11,702 nucleotides of DNA from positions 1 to 11,702 of the forward strand of contig URRK01000031.1 in assembly GCA_900550315.1 (NCBI GenBank), given 5' to 3'. The notes below the pieces were generated by a model. The model ran no database searches. It was not told the origin of the DNA and saw nothing but the letters and a program-made list of their open reading frames with translations. Source of the stretch: an uncultured Oscillospiraceae bacterium (GTDB taxonomy: Bacteria; Bacillota; Clostridia; Oscillospirales; Acutalibacteraceae). Position 1 is the first letter of the stretch. Each line of letters starts with the position of its first letter. Made by a program: the position numbers and the translations under genes. Positions 1 to 6,386 of this stretch are shown piece by piece.

Positions 1-55
1 TGCACAAAATTAAAACCGAAACAACTGCCGCAGCAATTGCAATAAATTTACGCAT
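1..55 (-). CDS. Secreted protein or lipoprotein, N-terminus only (runs off the left edge)
   Basis: The reverse strand from 55 opens with ATG and reads MRKFIAIAAAVVSVLILC before the window ends. This is a classic export signal: two positive residues, then an uninterrupted hydrophobic core. The final Cys could be a lipobox cysteine, although Leu at the -1 position is unusual, so ordinary signal peptidase I cleavage further on is equally possible. A GGGGG ribosome binding site (complement of 62-66) lies 6 nt before the ATG, and a near-consensus promoter lies about 60 bp upstream at 113-141. The start, ribosome binding site, promoter and signal peptide together make a real gene likely. The mature protein is not in the window, so its function cannot be stated. 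Confidence 0.7.
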   Translation of the reverse strand, partial: MRKFIAIAAAVVSVLILC

Positions 56-112
56 AATTTACCCCCAAGGTTTTAAATTTACCGGCGCGCTAACGGCACC
101 AAATTTTTTATT

Positions 113-141
113 ATTGTACCATAAAATTTCGGCTCTGTCAA
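113..141 (-). promoter_or_regulatory. Sigma-A promoter for the leftward secreted protein
   Basis: On the reverse strand TTGACA (complement of 136-141) is followed after exactly 17 bp by TACAAT (complement of 113-118). This is a perfect -35 and a 5/6 -10. Transcription would start near 106, giving a leader of about 50 nt to the ATG at 55. It is divergent from the prs promoter, and the two share the 56-273 intergenic region. Confidence 0.75.
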
Positions 142-212
142 ACCTTTTGCGCTGCCTTTTAAAACGAATTTAAAAAATTACCTGTTTTTTTGTAAAAAGG
201 TGTAATTTTCCC

Positions 213-241
213 TTTTAAAATAGCAAGTAATGTGGTATGAT
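213..241 (+). promoter_or_regulatory. Probable prs promoter with extended -10
   Basis: TATGAT at 236-241 is preceded by TG at 233-234 with one base between, giving an extended -10 (TGGTATGAT). The -35 position 17 bp upstream (213-218, TTTTAA) is weak, as extended -10 promoters can tolerate. The predicted start near 248 leaves a leader of about 25 nt that holds the AGGAGG ribosome binding site at 259-264. Confidence 0.5.
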
Positions 242-273
242 ATTAAAGGAATTTATTTAGGAGGAATAAATAC

Positions 274-1416
274 ATGGCAACCATTACATTTAAGCACACC
301 CCGTTTGGCGATTTAGCGCTGATTAGCATGCGCGGCTGCGAGGAGCTAGCCAAAAAGGTAGATTATTACCTTACCCAGTGGCGCGAGGCCCCTACCGGCC
401 ATTCTTATGTTATTCCGGGCATTTGCCCGCGCTTTGGCACCGGCGAAGGCAAGGCCGTTTTAAACCACACCGCCCGCGGAATTGACGCCTACATACTTTG
501 CGACTGCTTTAATTATTCGGTAACCTACAAAATGTACGGCCAAACGGTGCCAATGAGCCCGGATGACCATTTTCAAGACCTAAAACGCATAATTGCGGCC
601 CTTGGCGGCAAAGCCCGTAGAATTACGGTTATTATGCCAATGCTTTACGAGGGGCGCCAACACCGCCGCTCTACCCGTGAATCGTTAGACTGCGCCATGG
701 CTTTGCAGGAGCTGATTTCCATGGGCGTTTCAAACATTATTACCTTTGACGCGCACGACCCGCGTATTTGTAACGCTATTCCGCTCGGCGGATTTGATAA
801 CGTTCAGTGCTCCTACCAAATGATTAAAGCTTTAATTCGCAATGTGCCGGATGTACAAATTGATTGCGAACACATGATGATTGTTTCGCCGGATGAAGGT
901 GGCATGGGCCGTTGTATTTATTATTCCTCTGTTTTAGGGTTAGAGCTTGGCATGTTTTACAAACGGCGCGATTATTCTACCATTGTAGACGGCCGCAACC
1001 CCATTGTAGCGCACGAATTTTTGGGCGATAATGTTGAGGGAAAAGACCTGGTGTTGGTAGACGACATGATTTCCTCGGGCGAATCGATGCTAGATATTGC
1101 CGCTAAGCTGAAAGCAAAAGGCGCCAAACGCATTTTTGTTTTTACCACCTTTGGCTTGTTTGTAGACGGGTTAGAAAAATTTGACGAATACTACAACAAC
1201 GGGCTAATTGACCGTGTATTTACCACCAATTTAATTTACAACCCGCCGGAGCTGTTACAGCGGGAATGGTACTGCAATGTAGATATGTCGAAATACATTG
1301 CCTATTTAATTGATACTTTAAATTACGACAATTCTATTAGCCGCTTGTTAGACCCTGCCGACCGCATTAACAACATTATGGAAAAGCATGTAAAAGAGCT
1401 GCAGGAGCAAAAATAA
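274..1416 (+). CDS. prs: Ribose-phosphate pyrophosphokinase (PRPP synthetase), long clostridial type
   Basis: This cytoplasmic enzyme transfers pyrophosphate from ATP to ribose 5-phosphate, making PRPP for purine, pyrimidine, NAD, histidine and tryptophan synthesis. The C-terminal half carries the PRPP-binding loop LVDDMISSGESM (residues 261-272; D263 and D264 bind PRPP/Mg). VSPDEGGMGR (205-213) corresponds to the VSPD-GG motif of the family. The segment around 120-162 (MPMLYEGRQ through FDAHDP) matches the P-x-Y-x-RQ ATP-binding region and the metal-binding His (H161). K230-R231 sit where the flexible-loop lysine/arginine are expected. At 380 residues it is longer than the classical form of about 315, as in a clostridial subgroup with extra N- and C-terminal segments. 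The ATG follows AGGAGG by 9 nt. It appears monocistronic, ending in a hairpin at 1428-1460. Confidence 0.95.
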   Translation: MATITFKHTPFGDLALISMRGCEELAKKVDYYLTQWREAPTGHSYVIPGICPRFGTGEGKAVLNHTARGIDAYILCDCFNYSVTYKMYGQTVPMSPDDHFQDLKRIIAALGGKARRITVIMPMLYEGRQHRRSTRESLDCAMALQELISMGVSNIITFDAHDPRICNAIPLGGFDNVQCSYQMIKALIRNVPDVQIDCEHMMIVSPDEGGMGRCIYYSSVLGLELGMFYKRRDYSTIVDGRNPIVAHEFLGDNVEGKDLVLVDDMISSGESMLDIAAKLKAKGAKRIFVFTTFGLFVDGLEKFDEYYNNGLIDRVFTTNLIYNPPELLQREWYCNVDMSKYIAYLIDTLNYDNSISRLLDPADRINNIMEKHVKELQEQK

Positions 1417-1427
1417 TTAAATTGCCA

Positions 1428-1460
1428 ATCATAACCACCCGTTTGACGGGTGGTTATGAT
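1428..1460 (+). terminator. Perfect 15-bp stem-loop after prs (terminator or palindromic repeat)
   Basis: Arm 1428-1442 and arm 1446-1460 are perfect inverse complements around the loop TTG. The stem starts 11 bp after the prs stop, where a terminator belongs. The following bases lack a good run of T (TAAGGGTGCTTTTAAATTT), so it may instead be a dispersed palindromic element or act as an mRNA 3'-end stabiliser. Confidence 0.6.
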
Positions 1461-1568
1461 TAAGGGTGCTTTTAAATTTAGCAGCCGCAGACGCTTTAAA
1501 GCAAAGGCAAACCAAAGCAACAAAAACCAATGTTTTAAAACAGCAAAACAATTTAAAGCAATTAAAAT

Positions 1569-1597
1569 GCGGATATTCCAAACGCCGGAATATCCGC
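1569..1597 (-). terminator. 11-bp stem-loop, candidate terminator for the zinc-ribbon gene
   Basis: GCGGATATTCC (1569-1579) pairs perfectly with 1587-1597 around a 7-nt loop. Read leftward it lies about 75 nt beyond the stop of the 1671-2795 gene and is followed by ATTTTAATT, a modest U-tract. Together with 1428-1460 it would separate the two convergent genes. The weak U-tract limits confidence. Confidence 0.45.
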
Positions 1598-1670
1598 AAA
1601 ATAATTTAAAGCAGAAAGCAAATACCAAAGGGCAATGCAAAAAATATTTAAATGCTTTAAGAAGGAGCAA

Positions 1671-2795
1671 TTAAATTTCAATATCCTCTAACATAATTTT
1701 GTACTGGTCGGCCGAAAGGCCCTCCCGCTGGCAGCGGTCGCGCAGCTCACGCGCTTTTTTAGACCAGTTTTTAAATTCCCAGTCGTACAGCTTGGCGTTG
1801 CGGTATTTTGAGTGCATGCGTTTGTAGGCCTTGTTGTATTCCTTGTAAACCGGGTCGCCCGCGTGGCTTTCTTTGTAAGATTTCATTGCCCCAACGCCCG
1901 AGCAGCGCTGCCCGTCTACCGGGTTTACGCGGCTGCAATATTCGCAATCGCTGCGCCCGCTTGGCACAAAAAATTCCCCGCAGCAACGGCACTTTTTAAC
2001 CGGCAGCTGCAGCTTTACCGCGTAAAACAGCTCTAACGAGATCATATCGTCCGGGTTTAAAATTTCGTATTCCTCTACCACCGGGCTTTCGCTCTCGGCA
2101 AATACGGTTTTAACGGTGCCTAAGGTGGCGTTGCGCTCAAAATCGTACAGGGTTGCAATGCCAACGTTAAATTTGCTTACAATACCGCTGTTTTTATCGG
2201 TTTTTAAAATATAAAATCGCTGCATATCGGTATATTTTTGCATAGAGGCCGAAGGCTCAAACACAAACTGCAAAAAACCCTTGGCGCGGGTGCGTCGGTA
2301 TTCTAAATCCTCAAAAATAACCAACATCAGCCAGGCGGCCCAAGGCTCAAGGTCGTTTTGCTGGGGGCGATCCTCCCCGTGTTTTTGCAAAACTTCTTGC
2401 GATAAAAAGCTTTCCAGCATGATATGCAGCCGACGGCGGCCGGCGCAGCACTCTAACAAACATTCGGCGTAAAAACGCAGGTAAATAAATAAATAGGGGT
2501 TGGTTTCTAACGCTTTGCGCAAAAAAGGTACATAGGCGCCAATGGTTGGGGTGTCAATCCTGTTAGAAACATCGGCTAAGAACTTGTGCTGCAAAATTTG
2601 AAACAGCCGTTCCGAAATTTGCGGGCTAACGGCGGTATAATCGCTTAAAGCGCCGCCCAAACTGTATTTAGATTTTTCTACCTGCCCGCCGGCGGCAAGC
2701 ACAAACCGAAAGTATAAATCTTTTTTATAAAACAAAGCCCAACCTATCAAAACAACACCCCCAGAGTCGCAGCAAATACAAGCGGCTAAAATCAT
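1671..2795 (-). CDS. Zinc-ribbon protein resembling the DUF6076 family, function unknown
   Basis: This is a 374-residue protein with no catalytic motif that I recognise. The C-terminal third has a zinc-binding pattern C269-x2-C272-x11-C284-x2-C287 with a further C298, within CRCCGEFFVPSGRSDCEYC. A highly basic helical tail follows (about 303-360, many Lys/Arg/Tyr). This layout (alpha-helical N-terminal two thirds, then a ribbon with the F-x-P-SGRSD-x-x-YC signature) matches my recollection of DUF6076 in clostridia. The basic tail suggests nucleic acid contact, but that is inference. Start choice is open: ATG at 2795 has no ribosome binding site and sits only about 14 nt after the predicted transcription start, whereas TTG at 2750 has GGGGG (complement of 2758-2762) 7 nt upstream and would remove 15 residues, including an odd CICC. 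The gene is alone, with its own promoter, and convergent with prs. Confidence 0.8.
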   Translation of the reverse strand: MILAACICCDSGGVVLIGWALFYKKDLYFRFVLAAGGQVEKSKYSLGGALSDYTAVSPQISERLFQILQHKFLADVSNRIDTPTIGAYVPFLRKALETNPYLFIYLRFYAECLLECCAGRRRLHIMLESFLSQEVLQKHGEDRPQQNDLEPWAAWLMLVIFEDLEYRRTRAKGFLQFVFEPSASMQKYTDMQRFYILKTDKNSGIVSKFNVGIATLYDFERNATLGTVKTVFAESESPVVEEYEILNPDDMISLELFYAVKLQLPVKKCRCCGEFFVPSGRSDCEYCSRVNPVDGQRCSGVGAMKSYKESHAGDPVYKEYNKAYKRMHSKYRNAKLYDWEFKNWSKKARELRDRCQREGLSADQYKIMLEDIEI

Positions 2796-2815
2796 AATAG
2801 AAAATACATAATATT

Positions 2816-2843
2816 ATTATACATTTTTGCTCTAAAAAGTCAA
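2816..2843 (-). promoter_or_regulatory. Sigma-A promoter for the zinc-ribbon gene
   Basis: On the reverse strand TTGACT (complement of 2838-2843) and TATAAT (complement of 2816-2821) are separated by 16 bp: a 5/6 -35 and a perfect -10. Transcription would begin near 2809, just before the ATG at 2795, which bears on whether that ATG or the TTG at 2750 is used. Confidence 0.7.
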
Positions 2844-2915
2844 GGCACATTTACAAAATCTACCGCAAATTTAATTGGCGGACAGTAAAATTCTACGCTC
2901 GCTTACCGTAAAGGC

Positions 2916-2955
2916 AAAAAAATGCCGCAAAGAAGTGGGGAGAATCCTTTGCGGC
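2916..2955 (-). terminator. Rho-independent terminator of the leftward glycosidase locus
   Basis: Read leftward, GCCGCAAAG (complement of 2947-2955) pairs perfectly over 9 bp with the complement of 2924-2932. After one A it is followed by seven Ts (complement of 2916-2922). A GC-rich stem with an immediate U7 tract is a strong terminator signature. Its orientation ends transcription coming from the 3117-4340 locus or from a small RNA between the two. The loop is large (14 nt) and contains TTCTCCCC. Confidence 0.8.
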
Positions 2956-3015
2956 GAAAATATATCTGCCGTGCAAAACAGCGGCAGTGCAACGCGTGGG
3001 AGAACGCGTTACAAA
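2916..3015 (-). ncRNA. Possible small RNA or structured 3' UTR of three hairpins
   Basis: Read leftward there are three adjacent stems: AACGCG/CGCGTT (2991-2996 with 3005-3010, 8-nt loop), CTGCCG/CGGCAG (2966-2971 with 2982-2987, 10-nt loop) and the 9-bp terminator stem (2924-2932 with 2947-2955), ending in U7. The first and last loops share TTCTCCC (GGGAGAA on the other strand), a CU-rich single-stranded motif that could pair with Shine-Dalgarno sequences. No convincing promoter was found just upstream, so it may be the processed 3' end of the glycosidase transcript. I do not recognise an Rfam family. Confidence 0.3.
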
Positions 3016-3116
3016 CATAATTAAGTTGCGGCGCATGCCTTTGCAAAGCGGCTTGCCAAAAAATCACTATTTTACCCTTTTAAGGCGGTTTTGCTGCGGG
3101 CATAACGGTTAAACGG

Positions 3117-4340
3117 TTAGTCGTTTCGGGTGGTGTAAACCGCAACGGCACCGGATGGCAGCTCGTCGCAAAAGTCGGCGGTAACATTTTCAAAGATTTT
3201 AGAAACGCCAATGAGCTCGGCTTTTTCGGTAGGCTGAATGGTCGCGGGGTTGTAAAGCCTGCGGTACAGTGTTGGCCCGGCTAACGGTTTTTTTAAGCTT
3301 ACGGTAATCGGAACCGTTGTTCTGTTACTGTTGGTTACCAAAAAACTAACTTCTCCATGCTCGTTTTGCAGGCAGGCCAAGTAAACGCCGTCATATTCGA
3401 CCAAAAAAGCACCCTCTATTATACAAAAAGATTTTCTGCATTATTGGTGATTTTTAAAGCCCCATTGCTGTTGTTTGTTTTTTCTGTAGTTAAGGCCAAT
3501 ATTGCTTGAGCTACCAAAGTTGGTATTTCCTCTTCAGAATCGTAAGAAACTTCTTTTGTTGAGTTATTAAACTTTGCATACAGGGTTGTGCTGGCGGTTG
3601 GGAAGGTGGTACCCGTAAAGGCAGTGGTAAAATCGGCGTCCTCATACCAGCCGTCAAAGCTGTAGCCCTCTTTTTCCGGGATGCGGGGCAGCGTTAATGC
3701 CGAACCCGGCAGGCCCCATGCGTTGGTCAATTACCGTGCCGTCGGCCTCTTTAAAATCTACCGTAACCGGAGCAACTTCGGTAAGAGTAATGTCATCTGC
3801 ATACCATGCTATTTTTCCATAACTTTGAAGTCCAATATAGCTATAAGCTTTTTCTGTTGTAAATGTCACAATTAATTTTCCCCAGCTATCTGTTGGAAAA
3901 TTAACCGAGTATTCAATTCTCTTTATTTCTGCATTAACTAATCCCCAGTTGTTATTTCCGGCGCCTACTATTCCCAAATAGCCATTATGGCCACCACCAG
4001 GTAAATTTGCATTCGCAGTCGCTCGTTTAACATACATTTCCAAAGTATAGGTTTTACCGGCAGGCAATGAAACTGCCTTATCGGTTAAAGAAATTACACC
4101 ATTTGCACCGTTACCGTCAAAATATAAGGATGAATCTCCCGTACGGACAAACGAATCGCTTTCCTCGGTTTTGGTGTAACGAGAAAACGGAAAGCCGGTT
4201 CCACTAACATGGGCACCGCCCCAATTATATTCGTCCTCAAAGCCTTGAAAAATTCGCTGCGGCTCGGCCGCTGCGCCGGGCACTACCAACAGCCCTAACA
4301 GCAGCGCACAACTAAGAATAACGGAACAGATTTTTTTCAT
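3117..4340 (-). pseudogene. Decayed secreted glycosidase: CBM-like, InlB repeat and C-terminal beta-sandwich, catalytic domain missing
   Basis: The ATG at 4340 follows AGGGAG and encodes a signal peptide (MKKICSVILSCALLLG, cleavage near AAA-EP). A CBM-like beta-sandwich follows (about residues 22-195; FEDEYNW near its start, WYADDITLTE at its end), then the opening of an InlB/Listeria-Bacteroides repeat (VTVDFKEADGTVIDQ). At a run of four Gs (complement of 3714-3717) the frame shifts, and the repeat continues in another frame (GSALTLPRIPEKEGYSFDGW through LYAKF). That frame then enters what looks like the start of a second CBM (NNSNGALKITNN) and stops at 3419. At T5 (complement of 3425-3429) the original frame resumes as AFLVEYDGVYLACLQNEHGE through to VAVYTT, typical of the C-terminal sandwich of a large glycoside hydrolase. 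The two shifts cancel, but no catalytic domain of several hundred residues is present, so an internal deletion is likely. Sequencing error could explain the shifts but not the missing domain. The original substrate is unknown. Confidence 0.75.
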
Positions 4341-4958
4341 AAACTACACTCCCTACGAAAATTTGTGAGTTCAACCAGCCGCCTGGCGGGCACTCACCCT
4401 GCCCTACCGGCGCTTTCAACAGCATTTGGCGCAAAAAATGGCATTATTTTACACCTACGGTTCATATCTTGCACCTTTTTGTGAAAATACAGCCGTTTTG
4501 TTTACATTGCTTAATAGTTGCGAAATGTACAAGCAGTTTTAGGAACAAAAGCACGGCATTTTCTTATCCTCAGTTTAATACTTTCAATTCTTTAAGTCAA
4601 TGGAACATCTTGACATTAGGTGTAAAATATTACCCTCTTTGGCTGTTAACAGATTGCAAAATTACTTTCTATTCAAGTTGCCGTACGCTAAAGCCCGCAA
4701 AAAATTAGTAGAAAAACATACAGCTTGTTCTGTTTTTTACATGGCTTTTTAAAAATTGGCGTGGTACAGTAAAAGTGTACCGGCAGGCTTAGGCCAGAAA
4801 AAAATTTTAACTTGTTTTTTAGGCGGTAACGCGTTAAATTGCCTGTAAGGCAAACGTCTGCAAAAGCTTGGCGCAGCACTGCATAAATTACAACAAGCAA
4901 AACCCAAAGCCGGTCAAAGCGCAAATTTGCTGTAAAATTAATTTAAAGGGGTATTGAG
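4341..4958. other. Divergent intergenic region of 618 bp, no gene supported
   Basis: This region separates the decayed glycosidase from the isomerase operon. The stretch 4440-4740 is clearly AT-richer than its surroundings. Two short reading frames here (4469-4708 rightward and 4688-4924 leftward) have no ribosome binding site, no recognisable domain and poor composition. Structures visible are a hairpin GGTACA/TGTACC (4763-4768 with 4776-4781), the palindrome TAACGCGTTA (4827-4836) and a small hairpin TTGCC/GGCAA just after it. The length and AT-richness could reflect a deleted gene, but no remnant was identified. Confidence 0.5.
4812..4840 (+). promoter_or_regulatory. Candidate promoter and palindromic operator of the isomerase operon
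   Basis: A weak -35 (TTGTTT, 4812-4817) and -10 (TAAATT, 4835-4840) are spaced by 17 bp. The perfect 10-bp palindrome TAACGCGTTA (4827-4836) fills the end of the spacer and overlaps the -10. Palindromes with a central CG are typical of LacI/GalR-family operators, which commonly control sugar operons, so repression by a sugar-responsive LacI-type protein is a reasonable guess. The leader of about 110 nt contains a small TTGCC/GGCAA hairpin. The promoter elements are poor matches, and a second option (TAAAAT at 4933-4938) would leave almost no leader. Confidence 0.3.
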
Positions 4959-6365
4959 ATGTTAAATTACAATTTAAAAATTGGTTTGGCGCCCATGCGC
5001 CGCAACACCACCGACCGCCCGGCCAAAACCTTTTTAACCTGGAGCTCGGCCGAGGAGCGCGGCCACCGCTTTGTAGATTACATTGAAAAAAACTTTACCA
5101 CCGAACAGATAACCTTTGTTAACAGCCGCGGCCTTGGCTGTAAAGACTTAATTTTTGACGAGAAAAGCACCAACCAGCTGGCCGAGCGCTTTTTGGCCGA
5201 CAAGGTTGACGCCGTTTTTATTATTAACTGCAACTTTGGAAACGAGGAAGCCGCCGCCCAGCTGGCCAAGGCGGTTGGCAAGCCAGTGCTGCTTTGGGCC
5301 CCGTTAGATGACGAATATTACGAACATGGTATGCGCCCCACCGATTCGCAGTGCGGTTTATTCGGCGTTTCACGCCAGCTGCAGCGGTATCACATTCCCT
5401 TTTCGCATCTGCCGTGCTGCCGGGTAGAGGAACCGGAGTTTGCCGAGGGCTTGAAACGCTTTTTTAACGTTGCCTGCATGGTTAAAAACTTTACCGGTCT
5501 AAAGGTTGGCCAGGTTGGTATTCGGCCGGCGCCGTTTTATTCGGTTATTTGGAACGAGGGCGAATTAATGGAGCGGTTTGGGCTGCGCATTGTGCCCTTT
5601 AACTTAGCCGTTATTTTAGAAAAGTTTAATACCGTACTTAAAACCGAGCAGCAAGAAATTGCAAAAATGGAGCAATTTATTTGCAGCCATTACCAAATGG
5701 ACGACCTAACGCCAAAATATCTGACCCGCATGGCCGCGCTGGTTATTATGTACCGGCAGCTGTTTGAGGAAAACAATTTAGATGTTATTTCGGCCGAATG
5801 TTGGACCGCCACCCCGCAGCTGTTTGACGGACTGGCCCCCTGCGCCGTGTACGGAATTTTAAACGATATGGGCTACATAATCTCCTGCGAGAGCGATATG
5901 CACTGTGCTTTAACAATGGTGCTGCTGAGCAGCGCCGCCTTAGGGCACGAGCGGCCGTTTTTAGGGGAATTTACCGTGCGTCACCCCGAAAACAAAAATG
6001 CCGAGCTTCTTTGGCACTGCGGACCGTTCCCCCTTTCGGTAAAAGCAAACGATTGCCCGGCCGAGCTGGTAAACCAGCGTGAATGGTTCCGCGCCAAGGA
6101 CGGCGTTTACACCGTTGCCCGCTTAGAGCAGGAGCACGGCAATTACCTGCTGCTGCCTATGCTTTGCCACACTGTTCCCGGCCCGCAAACGCACGGCACC
6201 TACCTTTGGGGCGAATTTAAAAACCTGCAAAAGGTAGAGGACCGTTTGTTAGACGGCCCATACATTCACCATTTTTGCGAGATTTTGGGCGATTACACCG
6301 CCGAGCTGCGCGAGTTTACCAAGTATTTTACGGCTTTAAAAATTGATACCGCGTTGGACGATTAA
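4959..6365 (+). CDS. L-fucose/L-arabinose isomerase-like sugar isomerase
   Basis: This is a 468-residue cytoplasmic protein of the L-fucose isomerase superfamily, metal-dependent enzymes that interconvert an aldose and a ketose. The N-terminal part is a Rossmann-like domain (KIGLAPMRR at 7-15; DAVFIINCNFGNEEAAAQLAKAVGKPVLLWAP at about 84-115). The C-terminal isomerase domain holds the expected metal ligands: E280 in ISAECW, D313 in CESDMHCA, and a late His (H437 or H438 in GPYIHHF), matching the Glu/Asp/His triad of E. coli FucI. It is shorter than FucI (about 590 residues), so the true substrate may be another deoxy- or pentose sugar, and I give no gene symbol. AAAGGGG at 4945-4951 precedes the ATG by 7 nt. 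The next gene begins 21 bp after its stop, which points to co-transcription and a shared pathway. Confidence 0.85.
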   Translation: MLNYNLKIGLAPMRRNTTDRPAKTFLTWSSAEERGHRFVDYIEKNFTTEQITFVNSRGLGCKDLIFDEKSTNQLAERFLADKVDAVFIINCNFGNEEAAAQLAKAVGKPVLLWAPLDDEYYEHGMRPTDSQCGLFGVSRQLQRYHIPFSHLPCCRVEEPEFAEGLKRFFNVACMVKNFTGLKVGQVGIRPAPFYSVIWNEGELMERFGLRIVPFNLAVILEKFNTVLKTEQQEIAKMEQFICSHYQMDDLTPKYLTRMAALVIMYRQLFEENNLDVISAECWTATPQLFDGLAPCAVYGILNDMGYIISCESDMHCALTMVLLSSAALGHERPFLGEFTVRHPENKNAELLWHCGPFPLSVKANDCPAELVNQREWFRAKDGVYTVARLEQEHGNYLLLPMLCHTVPGPQTHGTYLWGEFKNLQKVEDRLLDGPYIHHFCEILGDYTAELREFTKYFTALKIDTALDD

Positions 6366-6386
6366 TTGTTTTGGGGGGATGATTGA

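Larger units (their letters stand above)
2796..3116. other. Intergenic region of 321 bp holding a promoter and three hairpins
   Basis: No coding sequence is supported here. The left end holds the promoter of the zinc-ribbon gene (2816-2843). The centre holds three consecutive stem-loops (2924-3010). The right end (3011-3116) has a CTTTGCAAAG palindrome near 3040-3050 and otherwise nothing that I recognise; it follows the stop codon of the decayed glycosidase. Confidence 0.6.

Noticed and set aside
1323..1670. Leftward 115-residue reading frame overlapping the prs 3' end
   Set aside because: It lies antisense to prs and to both hairpins, has no ribosome binding site, and shows no recognisable domain.
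1450..1674. Rightward 74-residue Lys/Asn-rich reading frame
   Set aside because: It begins inside the hairpin after prs, has no ribosome binding site, runs through a second hairpin, and its composition simply reflects A-rich non-coding DNA.
4469..4708. Rightward 79-residue reading frame in the AT-rich gap
   Set aside because: There is no ribosome binding site, no domain and unusual residue composition. It is probably chance in AT-rich DNA.
4720..4740. Small hairpin ACAG-CTTGTT-CTGT followed by Ts as a terminator
   Set aside because: The stem is only 4 bp and AT-rich, and no rightward gene precedes it, so it is not a credible terminator.
4688..4924. Leftward 78-residue hydrophobic reading frame
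   Set aside because: It is antisense to the operon leader structures, has no ribosome binding site, and its hydrophobicity comes from T-rich sequence.
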